A stretch of 64,000 nucleotides of DNA from Adenophora triphylla var. japonica (taxonomy: Eukaryota; Streptophyta; Magnoliopsida; Asterales; Campanulaceae). Every line of letters starts with the position of its first letter. The stretch's first letter is position 1. The notes under the pieces were generated by a model. The model saw nothing but the letters and a program-made list of their open reading frames with translations, did no database searches and was not told the DNA's origin. The translations under genes and the position numbers were made by a program. The DNA is taken from the NCBI GenBank assembly GCA_022495995.1, contig JAFEMH010004897.1, positions 1-64,000 of the forward strand. Direction: 5' to 3'. Below, piece after piece: positions 42,535-55,449 of the stretch.

Positions 42535-43511
42535 TAGGGGTGTCAGCGGTTCGGTTCAAATCGCGGTTTGAGACCGAACCAAATCAAACTACGTGGTTGG
42601 TTTGGTTTTTAATGATTACCGGTTCAGCTCGATTCCAAAAATTTATAAACCATGCGGTTCGGTTTGGTTTGTGATCTGACTCCTCCAAACCAAACCGAAC
42701 CGAATCGAACCATTTCGAGCTAAACCGCCAAACCGAACCACCGAGCTGATCCACCAAATAGAACCACCATGCTGAACCGCCAAATCGAACCACCAAGTTG
42801 AATTACAAACACTTCCCATCTCATTTTTTTATGCTGTGTTTAGGTTACTCCAACATTTACATGTGCCTTCAATTTATTTCTAGTCCACTTTTTCTTCTCT
42901 TTGGTGGAGCTTTATTTTCTTGATTTATTGCATTAGCTGTGTTCATGTCAATATTGGTTTCACGGGTCAATATTTATTCTATTTGGTGCACGAACCCTAG
43001 CTTCTTTCAAGTATATATCTTCAATGATGCACGACCCCTAGCTTCTTCTGAGTATATATCTTCAATGATTCACTTGACCTATTGAATTCCTTTTTTCTTT
43101 TTCCTTTTCTTTTATTTTTATCTATTTTGATCCAGTACACTGGTAGCTAATACAGAAAGAGCTGATGCCATCATCCTAGCCTTTTAACTTCTTGTTTGTG
43201 GTATCTATGCTTCAAATGTGCCTTTTAATTTCTTAACTACAGTTCCCCGTTGTAATTTTAATATGTCTTTTACATAAATAGGTAAGGAGGAACGTTTGGA
43301 GTTTGGACAGGTTTGGAGTTTGGACCGCGGTCTAGAACGCAGTTCGGTTCGGACTGCGGTATGAGGCCGAACCGAACCAAACCGAGGTGGTTTGGTTCGG
43401 TTCGATTTGGTTTGAAAATTTCCATGATTCGGTTTGGTTTGGGATTTCTCCAAACCGATTACTAGTGGTTTGGTCTCTAAATTTGTCCAAACCGAACCAT
43501 TTACACCCGTA
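42535..43511. mobile_element. Non-autonomous hAT element with GGTTCGG arrays
   Basis: Termini TAGGGGTGTCAGCGG and, inverted, TACGGGTGTAAATGG. 8-bp target duplication ATTGATAG (42527-42534) / ATTGACAG (43512-43519), 7 of 8 matching. Both end regions (about 42550-42800 and 43295-43500) are arrays of GGTTCGGTTTGG / CCGAACCAAACC. The middle is unique, non-coding sequence. At 977 bp it encodes no transposase; size and architecture match the 60983 element. Confidence 0.82.
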
Positions 43512-43619
43512 ATTGACAGTCATAAAATTTTCTAAATCAAAATTTTTAAAATCAATTACAATTACAAATGGGGGTTCAATTATATAATCAATAAGAATTT
43601 CCTAATTAAACAAAGACCA

Positions 43620-43960
43620 CACCCATTACTGCCTTGGACCAGCCCAAACCACTGTCAAGTCCAACAGCCAAGCCCAAATCGACCCAGCTCACCAATGAGG
43701 AGGACGCCTGGACCATGCCGAGGATGGCGCCTCACTCCCAGCCGTTTGGCCCCAAATCTGCCCAGCTTCATGCGGCCGCCTGGAGAATCACGATGCTGCC
43801 ACCTCACATCCAAAAAATCCACCCAAGAAAAGCCACGGTGAGGCGGCCGCCTGGCCCCATCTGAGGCTGGCGCCTCACCTTCGGAAAAAATGCCCCCGAT
43901 TGAACAACCTGAGGCGGCCGCCTGGCCTGAATTGAGGTTGGCGCCTCGGCCACAGAAATT
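43620..43960. repeat. GC-rich palindromic repeat block
   Basis: Three copies of GCGGCCGCCTGG, two within TGAGGCGGCCGCCTGG (perfect 12-bp palindrome AGGCGGCCGCCT), alternate with three copies of GAGG(A/C/T)TGGCGCCTC. It stands out against the AT-rich surroundings. ORFs across it are compositional. Related palindromes occur in the LTRs at 15128 and 49396. Confidence 0.7.
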
Positions 43961-44760
43961 TGATGTTGCGTTAGCCACTTAAACAAGCCAACCTCTCGAG
44001 CTGTCTTGAAACCATGGCCATACACATAAGCAACTTACCATCATACAAACACCAAAAACCCATGAAGCCCATTCCATATCAACGACGAACAACATAGCAT
44101 CCCAAAACATCAAAATTCAAAGCCTCTAAAACTTCCCTCGGTAGAGCTCTGCAAGTACACCAGCAATAGCCCACATTTAACAAAATGGTTAAGTACTAAT
44201 TTTTTCAATTGATGTTTCAAAAATAGTACTGAAACTTTGAAGACTAACCTCTATCAACAAACTAAATGTTTCGTATAGAAAATACAAGCTGGAAATTAGG
44301 TGCCCATTTTTTTTCGTGAGCATCGCTAGCGACCGGGAATGGCCGGAATCTCACCGACGGTTATGGTTGTCGCCTATAGAGGAGTTTGACGGCGATCTTT
44401 ACACCGTCTTGCCAAGAGGAGTTCAGACCTGATATTCTTTTGTTGTTGCCGTTGTCAGATATTATTCGGAGAGAGAGATCTGTGAGTGTGTGTTGTGTGA
44501 TTTCTAGAGAGAGAGAGAGAGAGGAAATATCTAAAAGGGAGTCTGAGAGAGAAAGTGTGTGCAAGTGTGTGTAACTGTGTGTTTAAACGAGAGAAAGTGT
44601 TCAAATGTAGGAGAAAGGGTTGGGTTTTTTTTTAAATGAATTTGGTTGGGTGATTGTGAGCCTTTGATATTAATAAATGAATGGTTGAGATCAAGTAGTG
44701 GAGAGGTTATGTGATGATCCATGTGAACCTTCAATAACGAATGAAAAATTGACACCTCAT
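43961..44760. other. Unassigned segment with GAGA tract
   Basis: Ordinary composition, possibly captured host DNA (CGACGGTTATGGTTGTCGCC near 44355), followed by a (GA)n tract at about 44506-44522 and GTGTGTG-rich sequence to about 44580. No protein recognised. Confidence 0.4.
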
Positions 44761-46960
44761 AAATGCTTTTATTATTGTTTTGTTTTTACTATGGTTATTA
44801 GTAATAATACACAGTTATAATAATAACAATTGTATAATTAGTGTGAATACTTACTTCTAGAAAATAATATTTTAGACTTTGTTAATTAGTTATTTTTTTT
44901 TACAAAAAAGTATATAAAAAAGATAGAAAAAAACTAAACAAATGAAAGTATATAGAAGAAAAATCAAAAGAGGGACGGACTACCCTATGTTTATTTTTTA
45001 TTTTTTTTTATTTTTTATTGACTAGGAAATAATATTTTAGACTTTGTTAATTAGTGATTATTTTTTTTACGAAAAGATATATAAAAAAAGATAGAAAAAA
45101 ACTAAACAAATGAAAGTATAAAGAAGAAAAGTCAAAAGAGGGACGGACTACCCTATACTCCCTCTGTCCCAATAGTAGCTTTCCATTTTGCCATTTTGGG
45201 TGTCCCGTTAATAGCTTTCACTTTCCTTTTTTGGCAAAGGAATCTTCACTATTTCCTCCACTCATTCTCTCTCCTCCATTATTTTAATACTCACAACATC
45301 ATTATAATTTATTATTCTCTCCACTCATTCTCTCTCCTATTTTCAAATTACACTCACATCATTTTTACTTCCCCCCCCCAATTCCTTAATTTGCGTGCTG
45401 CCCAAAAAATGGGCAGCTCTTATTGGGACGGAGTAGTATTTATTTTTTATTTTTTTTAAAAAAAAAATTATTGACTAGAAAATAATATTTTAGACTTTAT
45501 TAATTAGTGATTTTTTTTACAAAAAGGTATATAAAAAAAGATAGAAAAAAATTAAACAAATGAAAGTATATATAAGAAAAGTCAAAAGAGGGACGAACTA
45601 TCCTATATTTATTCTTTTAATTTTTTATTGACTAGAAAATAATATTTTATACTTTGTTAATTAGTGATATTTTTTACAAATAAATATATAAAAAAAAACA
45701 GAAAAAAAAACTAAACAAATGAAAGTATATTGAAGAAAAGTCAAAAGAGGGACAGACTATCCTATATATTTTTTTAAAAAATTTTTATTGACCAGAAAAT
45801 AATATTTTAGATTTTTTTAATTAGTGATATTTTTTACAAAAATGTATATAAAAAAAGATAGAAAAAAAACTAAACAAATGAAAGTATATACAAGAAAAGT
45901 CAAAAGAGGGACGGACTACCCTATATTTATTTTTTATTATTTTTTAAATTTTTTATTGAATAGGAAATAATATTTTAGACTTTGTTAATTAGTGATTTTT
46001 TTTAGAAAAAGTCATATAAAAAAAGATAGGGTTTAGGGTATATGATATGGTTTTAGGGTAAATGATATAGGGTTTAGGTTTAGAGTGAGGTTTAGAGGTT
46101 TAGAGTGAGATATATTTATTTATTTATTTTAATTTTTTATTGATCAGGAAATAATATTTTAAACTTTGATTAGTAGTGATATATTTTAGAAAAATTTATA
46201 TAAAAAAGATAGGGTTTAGATGGATTTTAGGGTAAATGATATAGGGTTTAGGGTTTAGAGTGAGGTTTAGAGGTTTAGACTTTAGAGTGAGGTATATTTA
46301 TTTTTTATTTTCTTTTAATTTTTTATTGACTAGAAAATAATATTTTAGACTTTGTTAATTAGTGATTTTTTTACAAAAATGTATATAAAAAAAAGATAGA
46401 AAAAAACCAAACAAATGAAAGTATATAGAAGAAAAGTCAAAAGAGGGACGGACTATCCTATATTTATTTTTTATTTTATCAAAAAAATTATTGACTAGAA
46501 AATAATATTTTAGACTTTGTTAATTAGTGATTTTTTTTCACAAAAAAGTATATAAAAAAAGATAGAAAAAAACCAAACAAATGAAAGTATATAGAAGAAA
46601 AGTCAAAAAAGGGACGGACTACCTATATTTATTTTTTATTTTTTTAAAAAAAATTATTGACTAGAAAATAATATTTTAGACTTTGTTAATTAGTGATATT
46701 TTTTACAAAAAGTTATATAAAAAAATATAGAAAAAAACTAAACAAATGAAAGTATATAGAAGAAAGTCAAAAGAGGGACTGACTATCCTCTATTTATTTT
46801 TTATTTATTTTTAAATTTTTTATTGAAAAGGAAATAATATTTTAGACTTTGTTAATTAGTGTTCTTTTTAGAAAACATTATATAAAAAAAGATAGGGTTT
46901 AGGGATATGATATGGGTTTTAGGGTAAATGATATACTTTTTTTATTTTATTTTTTTGATT
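44761..46960. repeat. Satellite-like AT-rich tandem array with telomere-like motifs
   Basis: About eleven copies of a 155-190 bp unit. Each has TTAGACTTTGTTAATTAGTGAT, then AAAGATAGAAAAAAACTAAAC, AATGAAAGTATATAGAAG and GAGGGACGGACTACCCTAT. The motif TTAGACTTTGTTAATTAG starts near 44871, 45032, 45488, 45644, 45800, 45971, 46152, 46343, 46509, 46675 and 46845. Several units carry TAGGGTTTAGGGTA inserts (about 46027, 46214 and 46894). An inverted relic of the same unit lies at 526-780. Confidence 0.85.
45158..45436. mobile_element. Stowaway-like MITE inside the tandem array
   Basis: Termini CTCCCTCTGTCCCAATAG and TATTGGGACGGAGTAG, TA on both sides (45156-45157, 45437-45438). It splits one repeat unit, so it arrived after the array formed. 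Confidence 0.85.
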
Positions 46961-47096
46961 AAGAAATTTATTTGAGATGTTGGTTAGTCGTGATTTTTTT
47001 TTTATACAAAGTTTTATAAAAAAAAGTTTTTTTTTAAAGAAATGAAAATATACAATTCATAAATGATAAAATAGTAAAAAATAAAAATAAATCTAT

Positions 47097-47596
47097 TTTA
47101 GCTACAGATGTTGAATCTGTCTCTAAATTAGAGACAGATTTTGAACATGTCTCTAATTTAGAGACATGTACTAAATCTGTTTCTAAATTTTAGAGACAGA
47201 TAAATTAGAGACGAATTAAAAAAATGTGTCTCTAAATTAGAGACTAATTAAAATATGTCTCTAAATTAGAGACAGATTAAAATCTGTCTCTAATTTAGAG
47301 ACAGATTAAAATCTGTCTCTAATTTAGAGACAGATTCAACATCTGTCTCTAAATTTCAGAGACAGATTTTGTATACGTCTCCAATTTTGAGACAAATACA
47401 AAATTCGTCTCTAATTTAGAGACAAATTCAGAATCCGTCTCTAAATTGGAGACAGATTCAAAATCTGTCTCTAAATTGGAGACAGATTTTGAATTTGCCT
47501 CTAATTTTTGGGTCTGTCTCTAATCTGTCTCCAAATTAGCTACAGATATCGTCTGTCTCTAATTTTCCGTCTCTATTTTCGCTTTTCCTTGTAGTG
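47097..47596. repeat. CACTA right subterminal region
   Basis: About twenty palindromic GTCTCTAA(A/T)TTAGAGACAGA motifs in both orientations, ending with TTCGCTTTTCCTTGTAGTG. CACTA transposases bind such subterminal repeats, so this supports a genuine right end. Confidence 0.75.
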
Positions 47597-48060
47597 ATTT
47601 TATATGATAATATTGGGCGAAATCGAGAACGTGGTCGCGACCGTGGTAGGGAAAGATTTTATAATCAATATCATAACGATAATCACACCAATAATGATGG
47701 AAATATCTCTCGCCACCTGAAGTGCAGTAGTGAAAATAATAAAGAAAAATCATCAAATATAGACAAACTGAGCATACGATAAAAGTTGAGAATTTATGTT
47801 ATCGGTGCGGAATGAAAGGTCATTGGGCCCGTACCTATCGTACGCCTAAACATCTTGTTAAAATGTATCAAACATCAATGTTGAATAAAGGAAAAGATGT
47901 TGAAACAAATTTTGTATACGAAAATGATCCAGTGAATCAAGATCCATATACAAGTACACATCTGAATATATCAAAAAATTTAATCAGAAAGGGGATGATT
48001 ACATGCTTGATGATGGAGAAACCCAGAATAATTAAAGTATCTAGCTTGTAATATTTTAAT
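47597..48060 (+). pseudogene. Copia gag, second part
   Basis: Arg/Gly-rich stretch NRERGRDRGRERFYNQYHND, then a zinc knuckle CYRCGMKGHWARTY in which the last Cys is Tyr. Frameshifts separate the pieces. It joins the gag cut at 41886. Confidence 0.75.
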
Positions 48061-48149
48061 TTAGTGTGTTTTATTTAAGTGTGTGTTGTATCATAGTTAA
48101 ATTTTGCCAGTAAATAAATGTATTTTCTTATATTTTATTCCTCTTATTT

Positions 48150-49395
48150 TTCTTGAAGAGTAAATGGCTAGCAGAGATGATAATGTGTGTATTGCGACAG
48201 TGCATCAACACATACTATACTCAAAAATAAAAAATACTTATCTCATGTGATAGTAAATGATGCTAATGTTAGTTCAATATATGGTAGTACAAAGATAATT
48301 GATGGCTCCGAAAGAGCTAACATAGTACTACCAAGAGAAACCAAAATCAATATAAAAAATGTATTACTCTCAACTAAGTCTCAAAGAAATTTACTATGCT
48401 TTAAAGATATTCGTGAAAATGGATATCATATTGAGACAACTAATGAAGGAGAGATGGAATATTTATGCATTACAAAGACTGAATCAGGTAACAAACATGT
48501 GGTAGAAACATTACCTGTATTTTCCTCTGGATTGTACTATACAAAGATTAGCACAATTGAAGTACATACCACAGTAAACTAGAAGTTTTACCGATAGAAA
48601 TGGTTTTATTATATGGCATGACTGATTGGGACATTCGGGTTCTAATATGATGCAGAGAATTGTGGAAAGTTCACATGGGCATCCATTAAAAACCAAAATA
48701 TTTTTCATTCTAATGAATTTTCATGTGTTGCATGCTCTCAACTCAAATCTATAATTAGGCCATCACCAACAAAAGTTGGAGTTGAATCTCCAAAAAATTA
48801 GAGTGAATTCAAGGTGATATATGTAGACCGATTGATCCACCGTGTGGATCATTTAGATATTTTATGGTTTTAGTAGATGCATCTTCTAGATGGTCACATG
48901 TAAGTTTATTGTCAACTCGCAACCTGGCGTTTGCAAGATTGCTCGCTCAGATAATTTGATTACGATTACAATTTCCAGATTATGTGATCAAGACAATTCC
49001 CCTTGATAATGCTGGTGAATTTACATCTTAGACTTTTAATAACTATTGTGTATCTATTGGAATAGATGTTGAACATCCTGTTGCTTATGTTCATACACAA
49101 AATGGTTTAGATGAGTCGTTTATTAAATGAATTCAGTTAATAGTTAGTTCATTGCTTATGAGAGCAAAGCTACATGTCGTAGCTTGGGGACATGCTATTT
49201 TACATGTAGAATCACTTGTACGCATCATGCCATCGAGTTATCATAAGTTCTCCCCATTACAATTGGCTTATGGTCAGTAGCCAAATATTTCCCATCTGAG
49301 AATTTTTGGATGCGCGGTATGTGTTCCAATTGCTCCACCACAACGCACCAAGATGGGACCCCAACAGAGATTTGGGATATATGTTGGGTATGATT
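48150..49395 (+). pseudogene. Copia protease and integrase (first half), broken
   Basis: Protease CDSASTHTILKNKKYLSH (about 48190) and LLSTKSQRNLLCFKDIRENGYHIET. An H-H-C-C integrase zinc region follows across frames (GHSGSNMMQRIVESSHGHP; NEFSCVACSQ at about 48715). In the catalytic core the first Asp region and IPLDNAGEF (second Asp, about 49000) are seen. There are many stops. The core is cut by the LARD at 49396 and continues at 58091. Confidence 0.8.
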
Positions 49396-52033
49396 TGTGA
49401 GGACCCCGACCCGGAACCTACACGTGTCCCGAGCTGGAGCGTCCTCAAACTAACCCAAAACTCCTAATACTTTAAAAACTCTGATTTAACTTCCAACATA
49501 AACACAACCATTTCAAAATAATTCTACTCCTTCCACATTGAATGAAAAGTTGACCAACCATGAAAATAATAAACTGTTTTAGTTACAAAAGATATCGAAT
49601 ATAATATGGAATTAAAGTTTATGAATACAACCTTTTAAAAGGATTATGCTAACCAACCCCTTTTACCCAATCTAAACATAACCCGACAATTCCCAAAATA
49701 CCACTTCTAACTCCTTTCCGCCCTTACTCTACTACTGGCCCACCCGTCTCTGAATCTAAAACAAAGAAGGGAGAGGGGTGAGAATAAATCTCAATGAGCT
49801 ATTATGAATGCATCAAGATGCCATACAAGATGCAACACGTGAAGTATGGTAACACTTAACACATTATGAAAGCGGTAAACACCTTACGTTACCTCATTTT
49901 ACCTTTTCCTGTCTCCGAACAATAAGTCGTACAACGTGGGAGTAAAATCCCACTCTTTGGTGAATTGCCTCCAAAGACATTCACCTCTTATAGTGTCTCA
50001 TACCCCGGAGATCCATATAAGAAAGGATACCTATATTAGAGTATCCAACAATAATCTCGTCCTCCTTACAACGATCGCAACAGCCCGTAAAGCTTTTTGG
50101 GTCAATACAAGCCAAGTTAGCACAGCCTCACCCCGTGGCCACAGAGTGGGAAGGGTCACCGGTATGATGTACCTTCAATCACTTATCAACAAATCAATAA
50201 TTGATCGCATCCATCGTACTCCACCCGAACATAACACGCTCAAGCACATGATAGTTACTTGAGATAATCCACAAAACGGGATAATAATATAACAATACCA
50301 AATAATCCACAAAGGGGATAAACACCATGGCAACATGGTAAAATATACTCATGTTCAACCAACATCATAATGTAACATTTAAGTAATACACTATGCATAG
50401 TATCATCAACAAATATGAATGATAACAAATAAATCCACAATGGAATAACCATACAACTACATGGTAAACATATACACACATTGGGATAACATAACAACTT
50501 GTCAAATATTCCACACTTGGGGATCCACATAACACTTACCAAATAATCCACAAAGTGGGATAAACAATATAGTCACATGGTAAAATAGAATATCTGGAAA
50601 TGATCATTACATATTTAGTTTATAAAACCAATTCCATTTGAGAGATCACCTAAAAATACTCAATTTGGACTCTTGAACCATCCAATTTCGAGTCCGTATG
50701 AATTAACTATGATTTATTCAATTTCCACTCAACTTCTAACGTACAATACTACCTGCTGTAACCAATTCAGATTTTTGGGACATAAGGATAACTTCTTTAG
50801 CTATGAAACCATCACATTCAGAAAGTACTCAGAAAAACACCCAATTTAGACCCAAGAACCATCCAATTCCGATTTAATATGATTAAGTTATGACCATCAC
50901 AAGATTGCTAAACGATTCCTCGGTTCCGCACTGAAGTTAGGATTTCGGGGTCTTGCGACTGCCCAAACCTCTTGGGCGACCGCCCAAGAGGGTTTTCAGG
51001 AAATGTGAGTTTCGCCAAGATGGACGGCCGCTCAGCCCCCTCGGCGACCGCCCAAGCCTCCTCCCGCCAGCCCCAAACTTAGGTTTTTAACCCTTTAACC
51101 CTAGTTCTTCCTTCCCTCTACCATTGATTATTCAAGAACACCCAAGAACACCTTCATTTCACCAAATCCCAAACAAACATGTAAACTCCAAAACCAAGTA
51201 ACCCTAGATTATTTATCACTACTATTCCTACCCATTTCAACCCTTTTAACTCATCTTCATTGAATCCTAACTTCAACAATTTCAAATTCCATCCATTCCT
51301 TAAAAATCTAAATCAACTCCCACTAACCACTATCTTTTAAGTCATTAATCCATTTTCTAACTCCAAGAAGATTTCCAAAGCATATAATAACAATCACAAC
51401 ACCAAGAACAACAATAGATAGATTATGAGCACATAGATGAAAGGAGGTCATAACAACTCACCTTAGGTTTTTAGAATAAAATGTTGATCTTCTTAGCTTG
51501 ACTTGTTCCTCTAGATGATCCATCCTCAAAAACACCCTTAGACTTAATTTGGAGGAGAAATGCCTTGGCTTCAAGAAGGAAGGTTGAGAGCTCCCATGGA
51601 GATTTTCTTGATTTCTCTAGGAAGAAGGAGAGTGAATGAAGGAGGGAGAAGGAGAGTGAGGAGGACGAAGAGAGGGGGCTCTGGATGGAGTGAGTATGGG
51701 AAGAGGAGAGGGGAACACTTGGGAATGTTAGAGGAAGTAGAAATGGCCCCCCTCCACTAAGGCTTTCCACTTAAATAAAATCTCTCCCCCTAATTATTTA
51801 TTCTACCCATTTTATCCTTCTCTTACCATTTGCCCAATTTCCATTTTTATTATTCCCTAAGTTTCTTTATTTAACAACCAATAAATTCTCAAGAGGTTCC
51901 AAATTCACTTCTCACCCAATTTATCCTAATTTAAGAATTCTAAAGGCATAATTGAACACATAAAGCTAACATAATTATTAAAAGCATATAATTAAATATT
52001 TAAAAATGAGTGCCTAGGGTTGGGGTCGTCACA
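49396..52033 (-). repeat. 3' LTR of the LARD-like element
   Basis: Contains imperfect tandem repeats of AATAATCCACAAA(G)GGGATAA with CATGGTAAA (about 50262-50585) and GC-rich TTGGGCGACCGCCCAAG motifs (about 50955-51060). Differences from the other LTR are mostly small clustered indels. Confidence 0.9.
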
Positions 52034-55000
52034 CTCACTCCCCCTTAAAGAAAATTCGTCCCGAATTTGACTGTCACTTACCCTAAGGTTCAAATAGCAA
52101 AGGTTACCTTTCACACATTCTAACTTAACATTTTCAATTAGGCTTCTCAAAGGCATGATTCTACTATACATTTTCACAACTTAAATACTCTAAGACTTCA
52201 ATTCCCAATCAGTCTCATCAATGCTATGATCCTTTCCAAGATTCAAATTTCATTAATAATGATATAACAACTCAATACGCCGAGAATACCATACCATTAT
52301 CGCTAACCCGAATTTTCACGACCTCAAAGAAAGTATATTAAATGAAAAGTATTACATCTTATGTTACCCAATACATTACGATATTACATTTAAAACTTCA
52401 AATGAACTAACAAACTTTTGCGTCAATTTACCTTAGGCCTTGCTTCTCTAACCTTGCTCCAACAAATTAGAGATCGATATTTCCCTCCTGAACCACACCT
52501 CATACGGTCTTATCTCAATGCTAGAAGGATAACTGCCATTATACGCACTCAACCTCCGGAACCATAAGTCCTATCGACTACAAACATCCATTGTACATGC
52601 TCGTAGCATATCCTCACAATAAGTAATTATCCCTCAAATTTTCATAAGATTAAACTTAATAGCATCCATACATTCTAAAAGGATCTTTCCCAAATGATGT
52701 CTATCCAATCCATTTACTACTACGGGGTTTATACAATCGAATTATCCCCTAACATATGTGAGGACTCTATCAATCAATATCTCATCAAACTATATATAAA
52801 GAATAGAAATACAATCAACTTCCTATAAACAGAACAACATACTCCTCTTTACTTCCAAGATAACCAAATCACAAAATTCAAAGTAATAATACTCTCAGTT
52901 CAATCTCTAATTATTTTCAGGTCCAGTGAGATCAATACGAATCAAATGGTTGGCCGCCCACAACGGAGCCGATCCAACCCAATACAAAACCGAGTCTACT
53001 GCGACCTCCACATTAATAACCCCACAATTTATCAACTCATTCTCGGATCGAAACTTTAATATAATTAATCACTATAGGGAAAATAAATTGCCTTTCTACG
53101 AGCTTCTGCACAAATTACATCTTTAGGATACCAAAGGATAGACAAAAGAGATCTAGTGAGACTCGAATGGTTTATTTATTTAAAACTGTCCCATACCAGT
53201 TTTAATTAACTAAACCACTCAAAATCTTTAAGAATTTTTTTTTTAAAAGATCAAAACGTTAACAAAATAACTCGAGCGATCTAATTATCTACAACCGTCC
53301 CATACCAGTGGTAGATAATTAAATTACTCACAGATTTTAATGTACACAAAAACGGTCCACTAACCTTAGTAAATCAATTATCCCCGAAGGGTACAAATAC
53401 TCACACCGAAGTTCAACACACACTTTCAATTGTTAAGACACAATTAAACAATTCCAACATAATATTCTTGTCTGACCTCTATTTATAGTATAGCCACCAT
53501 TCATAATATTTATACTTGATTAAATTCTCTTATAAGAAAACACAATCTCGCAATACTATTACTATCTCCGATAAATAACACTAAAACAATCATTAAGATT
53601 ATAACTAAGTAAATCATCCTCAATTCAATAATTCCTCAAGTTGTATAATCAACACTTTTACCAAATTTGAGTCATCTATTCCCTACCTTTAATATTGGTA
53701 TTGTACTTAGTAACAACATATTGTGAACATCTAGTTCCCGATCAAATACCATAATTTCCAAATAAGAAAATATAATTGGAACTCATATAGATCAATCATT
53801 CCCAAATTTCAATTAATCATTACGGTATAATCTAACTTACCTCCCTATAACCATCAACAACTCAAAATCCGTATAACGCCAATATCTCCCAAACATCACA
53901 CTACTCCCTCATATAAGTTATGCAACTAAATCGACCTATAGGGTATAATCATCCTAAAATATCCTTTCTTCCCATAAGATTCATCCTCATTTTCCTTTCT
54001 CATTTAATGCTAATCGTCTTTCAAAATAACCACATACAAATATTATCAATTCCTGAAGTTGATCCTATAAATCACCAATAACTACATCTATTATGCTTCT
54101 TCATACTTACCCTATTTACTTCTTCATAACCAATACACCACCCCAGACCAAAACGGTCATACTAGATACAAATGTTGTCTTAAGTACATCCTTACAACAA
54201 TTATTCACTGCAATCGTAACACCCGAAATTCAACTAATAACCATTGAGTATCCTACAAATTTCTAAAATCAGTCATGCCAATTATCAACAAGTGATAACG
54301 AATACTTATTGCTTACAGTTACCAATTTGAGATCTCTATAACCTTATAGTTAACCACCAAGTATCATCTTTTCTAAATACAGTAACAATTTATCCTTACT
54401 GAGAATCGCTAAGCTAGTTATCTTCTTCATCCATTAATTTCTCAAGTTGAATCATCAATTTCATCATCCCAATTTGTATACTCTCTAGGGATCAGAATAC
54501 CAAAATAGTGACTTATATCTACTCAGCTTCAATATCCTGGTATGATACCTGATGAAAACCCATTTTTGAAACTCACTTGAAAAACACCACTTAGTCAACT
54601 TATAGGGTGATATTACTTACAAAAATATCTGATTTCCTATTCAATTTAGTAGTAAGAATTCAATCAATCTCTCCTTAGAGAATACTTATAGCACCTAAGG
54701 CAAAGATATATTAGTTCCATAAGATCTCTTACTCGCGATAATTTATAACTCATATAATCTCACTTAGACTATCACTTCCAATACTAGTCTCATATATCTA
54801 GTCTCTTCCACGAGATACCAATGAATAAATAATCATGCAACTATACAACCATACACTACTCTTAATTAGGCCATACTTTCGACATTTACGCATATATGAC
54901 AAAATAGCAAATAATGACTCATCCGCCTCTACCACACACGGAGGCAAATCAAACATAGATAAGGAGACTCGCTTCTTGCGACAGTCCTCCTCAAACACAA

Positions 55001-55449
55001 CAACTACTCAAATAATTCAGGTTAACATAACGATGATTCACGGATAGGTAACTCGCCCAAATCCACCGGCAATACATGCCCACTTAATCACAATTACCAA
55101 GATAATTAAGGATGATTCGAGGTACGACCCCATCGGAGTAGAACCTCCAACACATAAGGCAACTCTTAGGCCAATTATGCAAATAAAAGATGAAATGTAA
55201 TGCCACGTGAGAACGAATGAACAGGGGTTTATAGAAGTATGAACCCTAACTCCTGAGACAGGTAAAATACCTCAAATAGTGGTGGAGGAATCTATCTTTC
55301 CATAACTCACCTTTCCTTGATTCCTTTGGTTGGTCATTATCCTTTTCTGTTATATAACAATTTCCTGCATTAACCCTCGACGTCAGTTATCACACACTCT
55401 CACTCAGCTAGACTCTACCCGAGAACTCTAACCGAGCTCTGATACCAAC
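52034..55449 (-). other. Non-coding interior of the LARD-like element
   Basis: AT-rich, with no ORF above about 66 residues and no gag or pol motif on either strand. The sequence CATACCAGT..TAATTAACTAAACCACTC (about 53190-53220) recurs in altered form near 53290-53330. Confidence 0.75.

Larger units (their letters stand above)
41887..47596. mobile_element. CACTA-bounded 5.7-kb block
   Basis: Left end CACTACAAGGAAAAATCG and right end CGCTTTTCCTTGTAGTG are inverted 14-bp repeats. Both ends carry subterminal arrays of GTCTCTAATTTAGAGACAGA-like motifs. The copia gag sequence is interrupted exactly at these ends (41886/47597). Flanking triplets are AGT and ATT, so the 3-bp target duplication is not perfect. 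No transposase is visible. The interior holds a long inverted repeat, a hAT element, GC-rich palindromes, a satellite-like array and a MITE. It may be one non-autonomous CACTA element or two adjacent ones. Confidence 0.65.

Noticed and set aside
50255..50551. 98-residue minus-strand ORF (also 56299-56619)
   Set aside because: It reads through short tandem repeats within the LARD LTR; no homology recognised.
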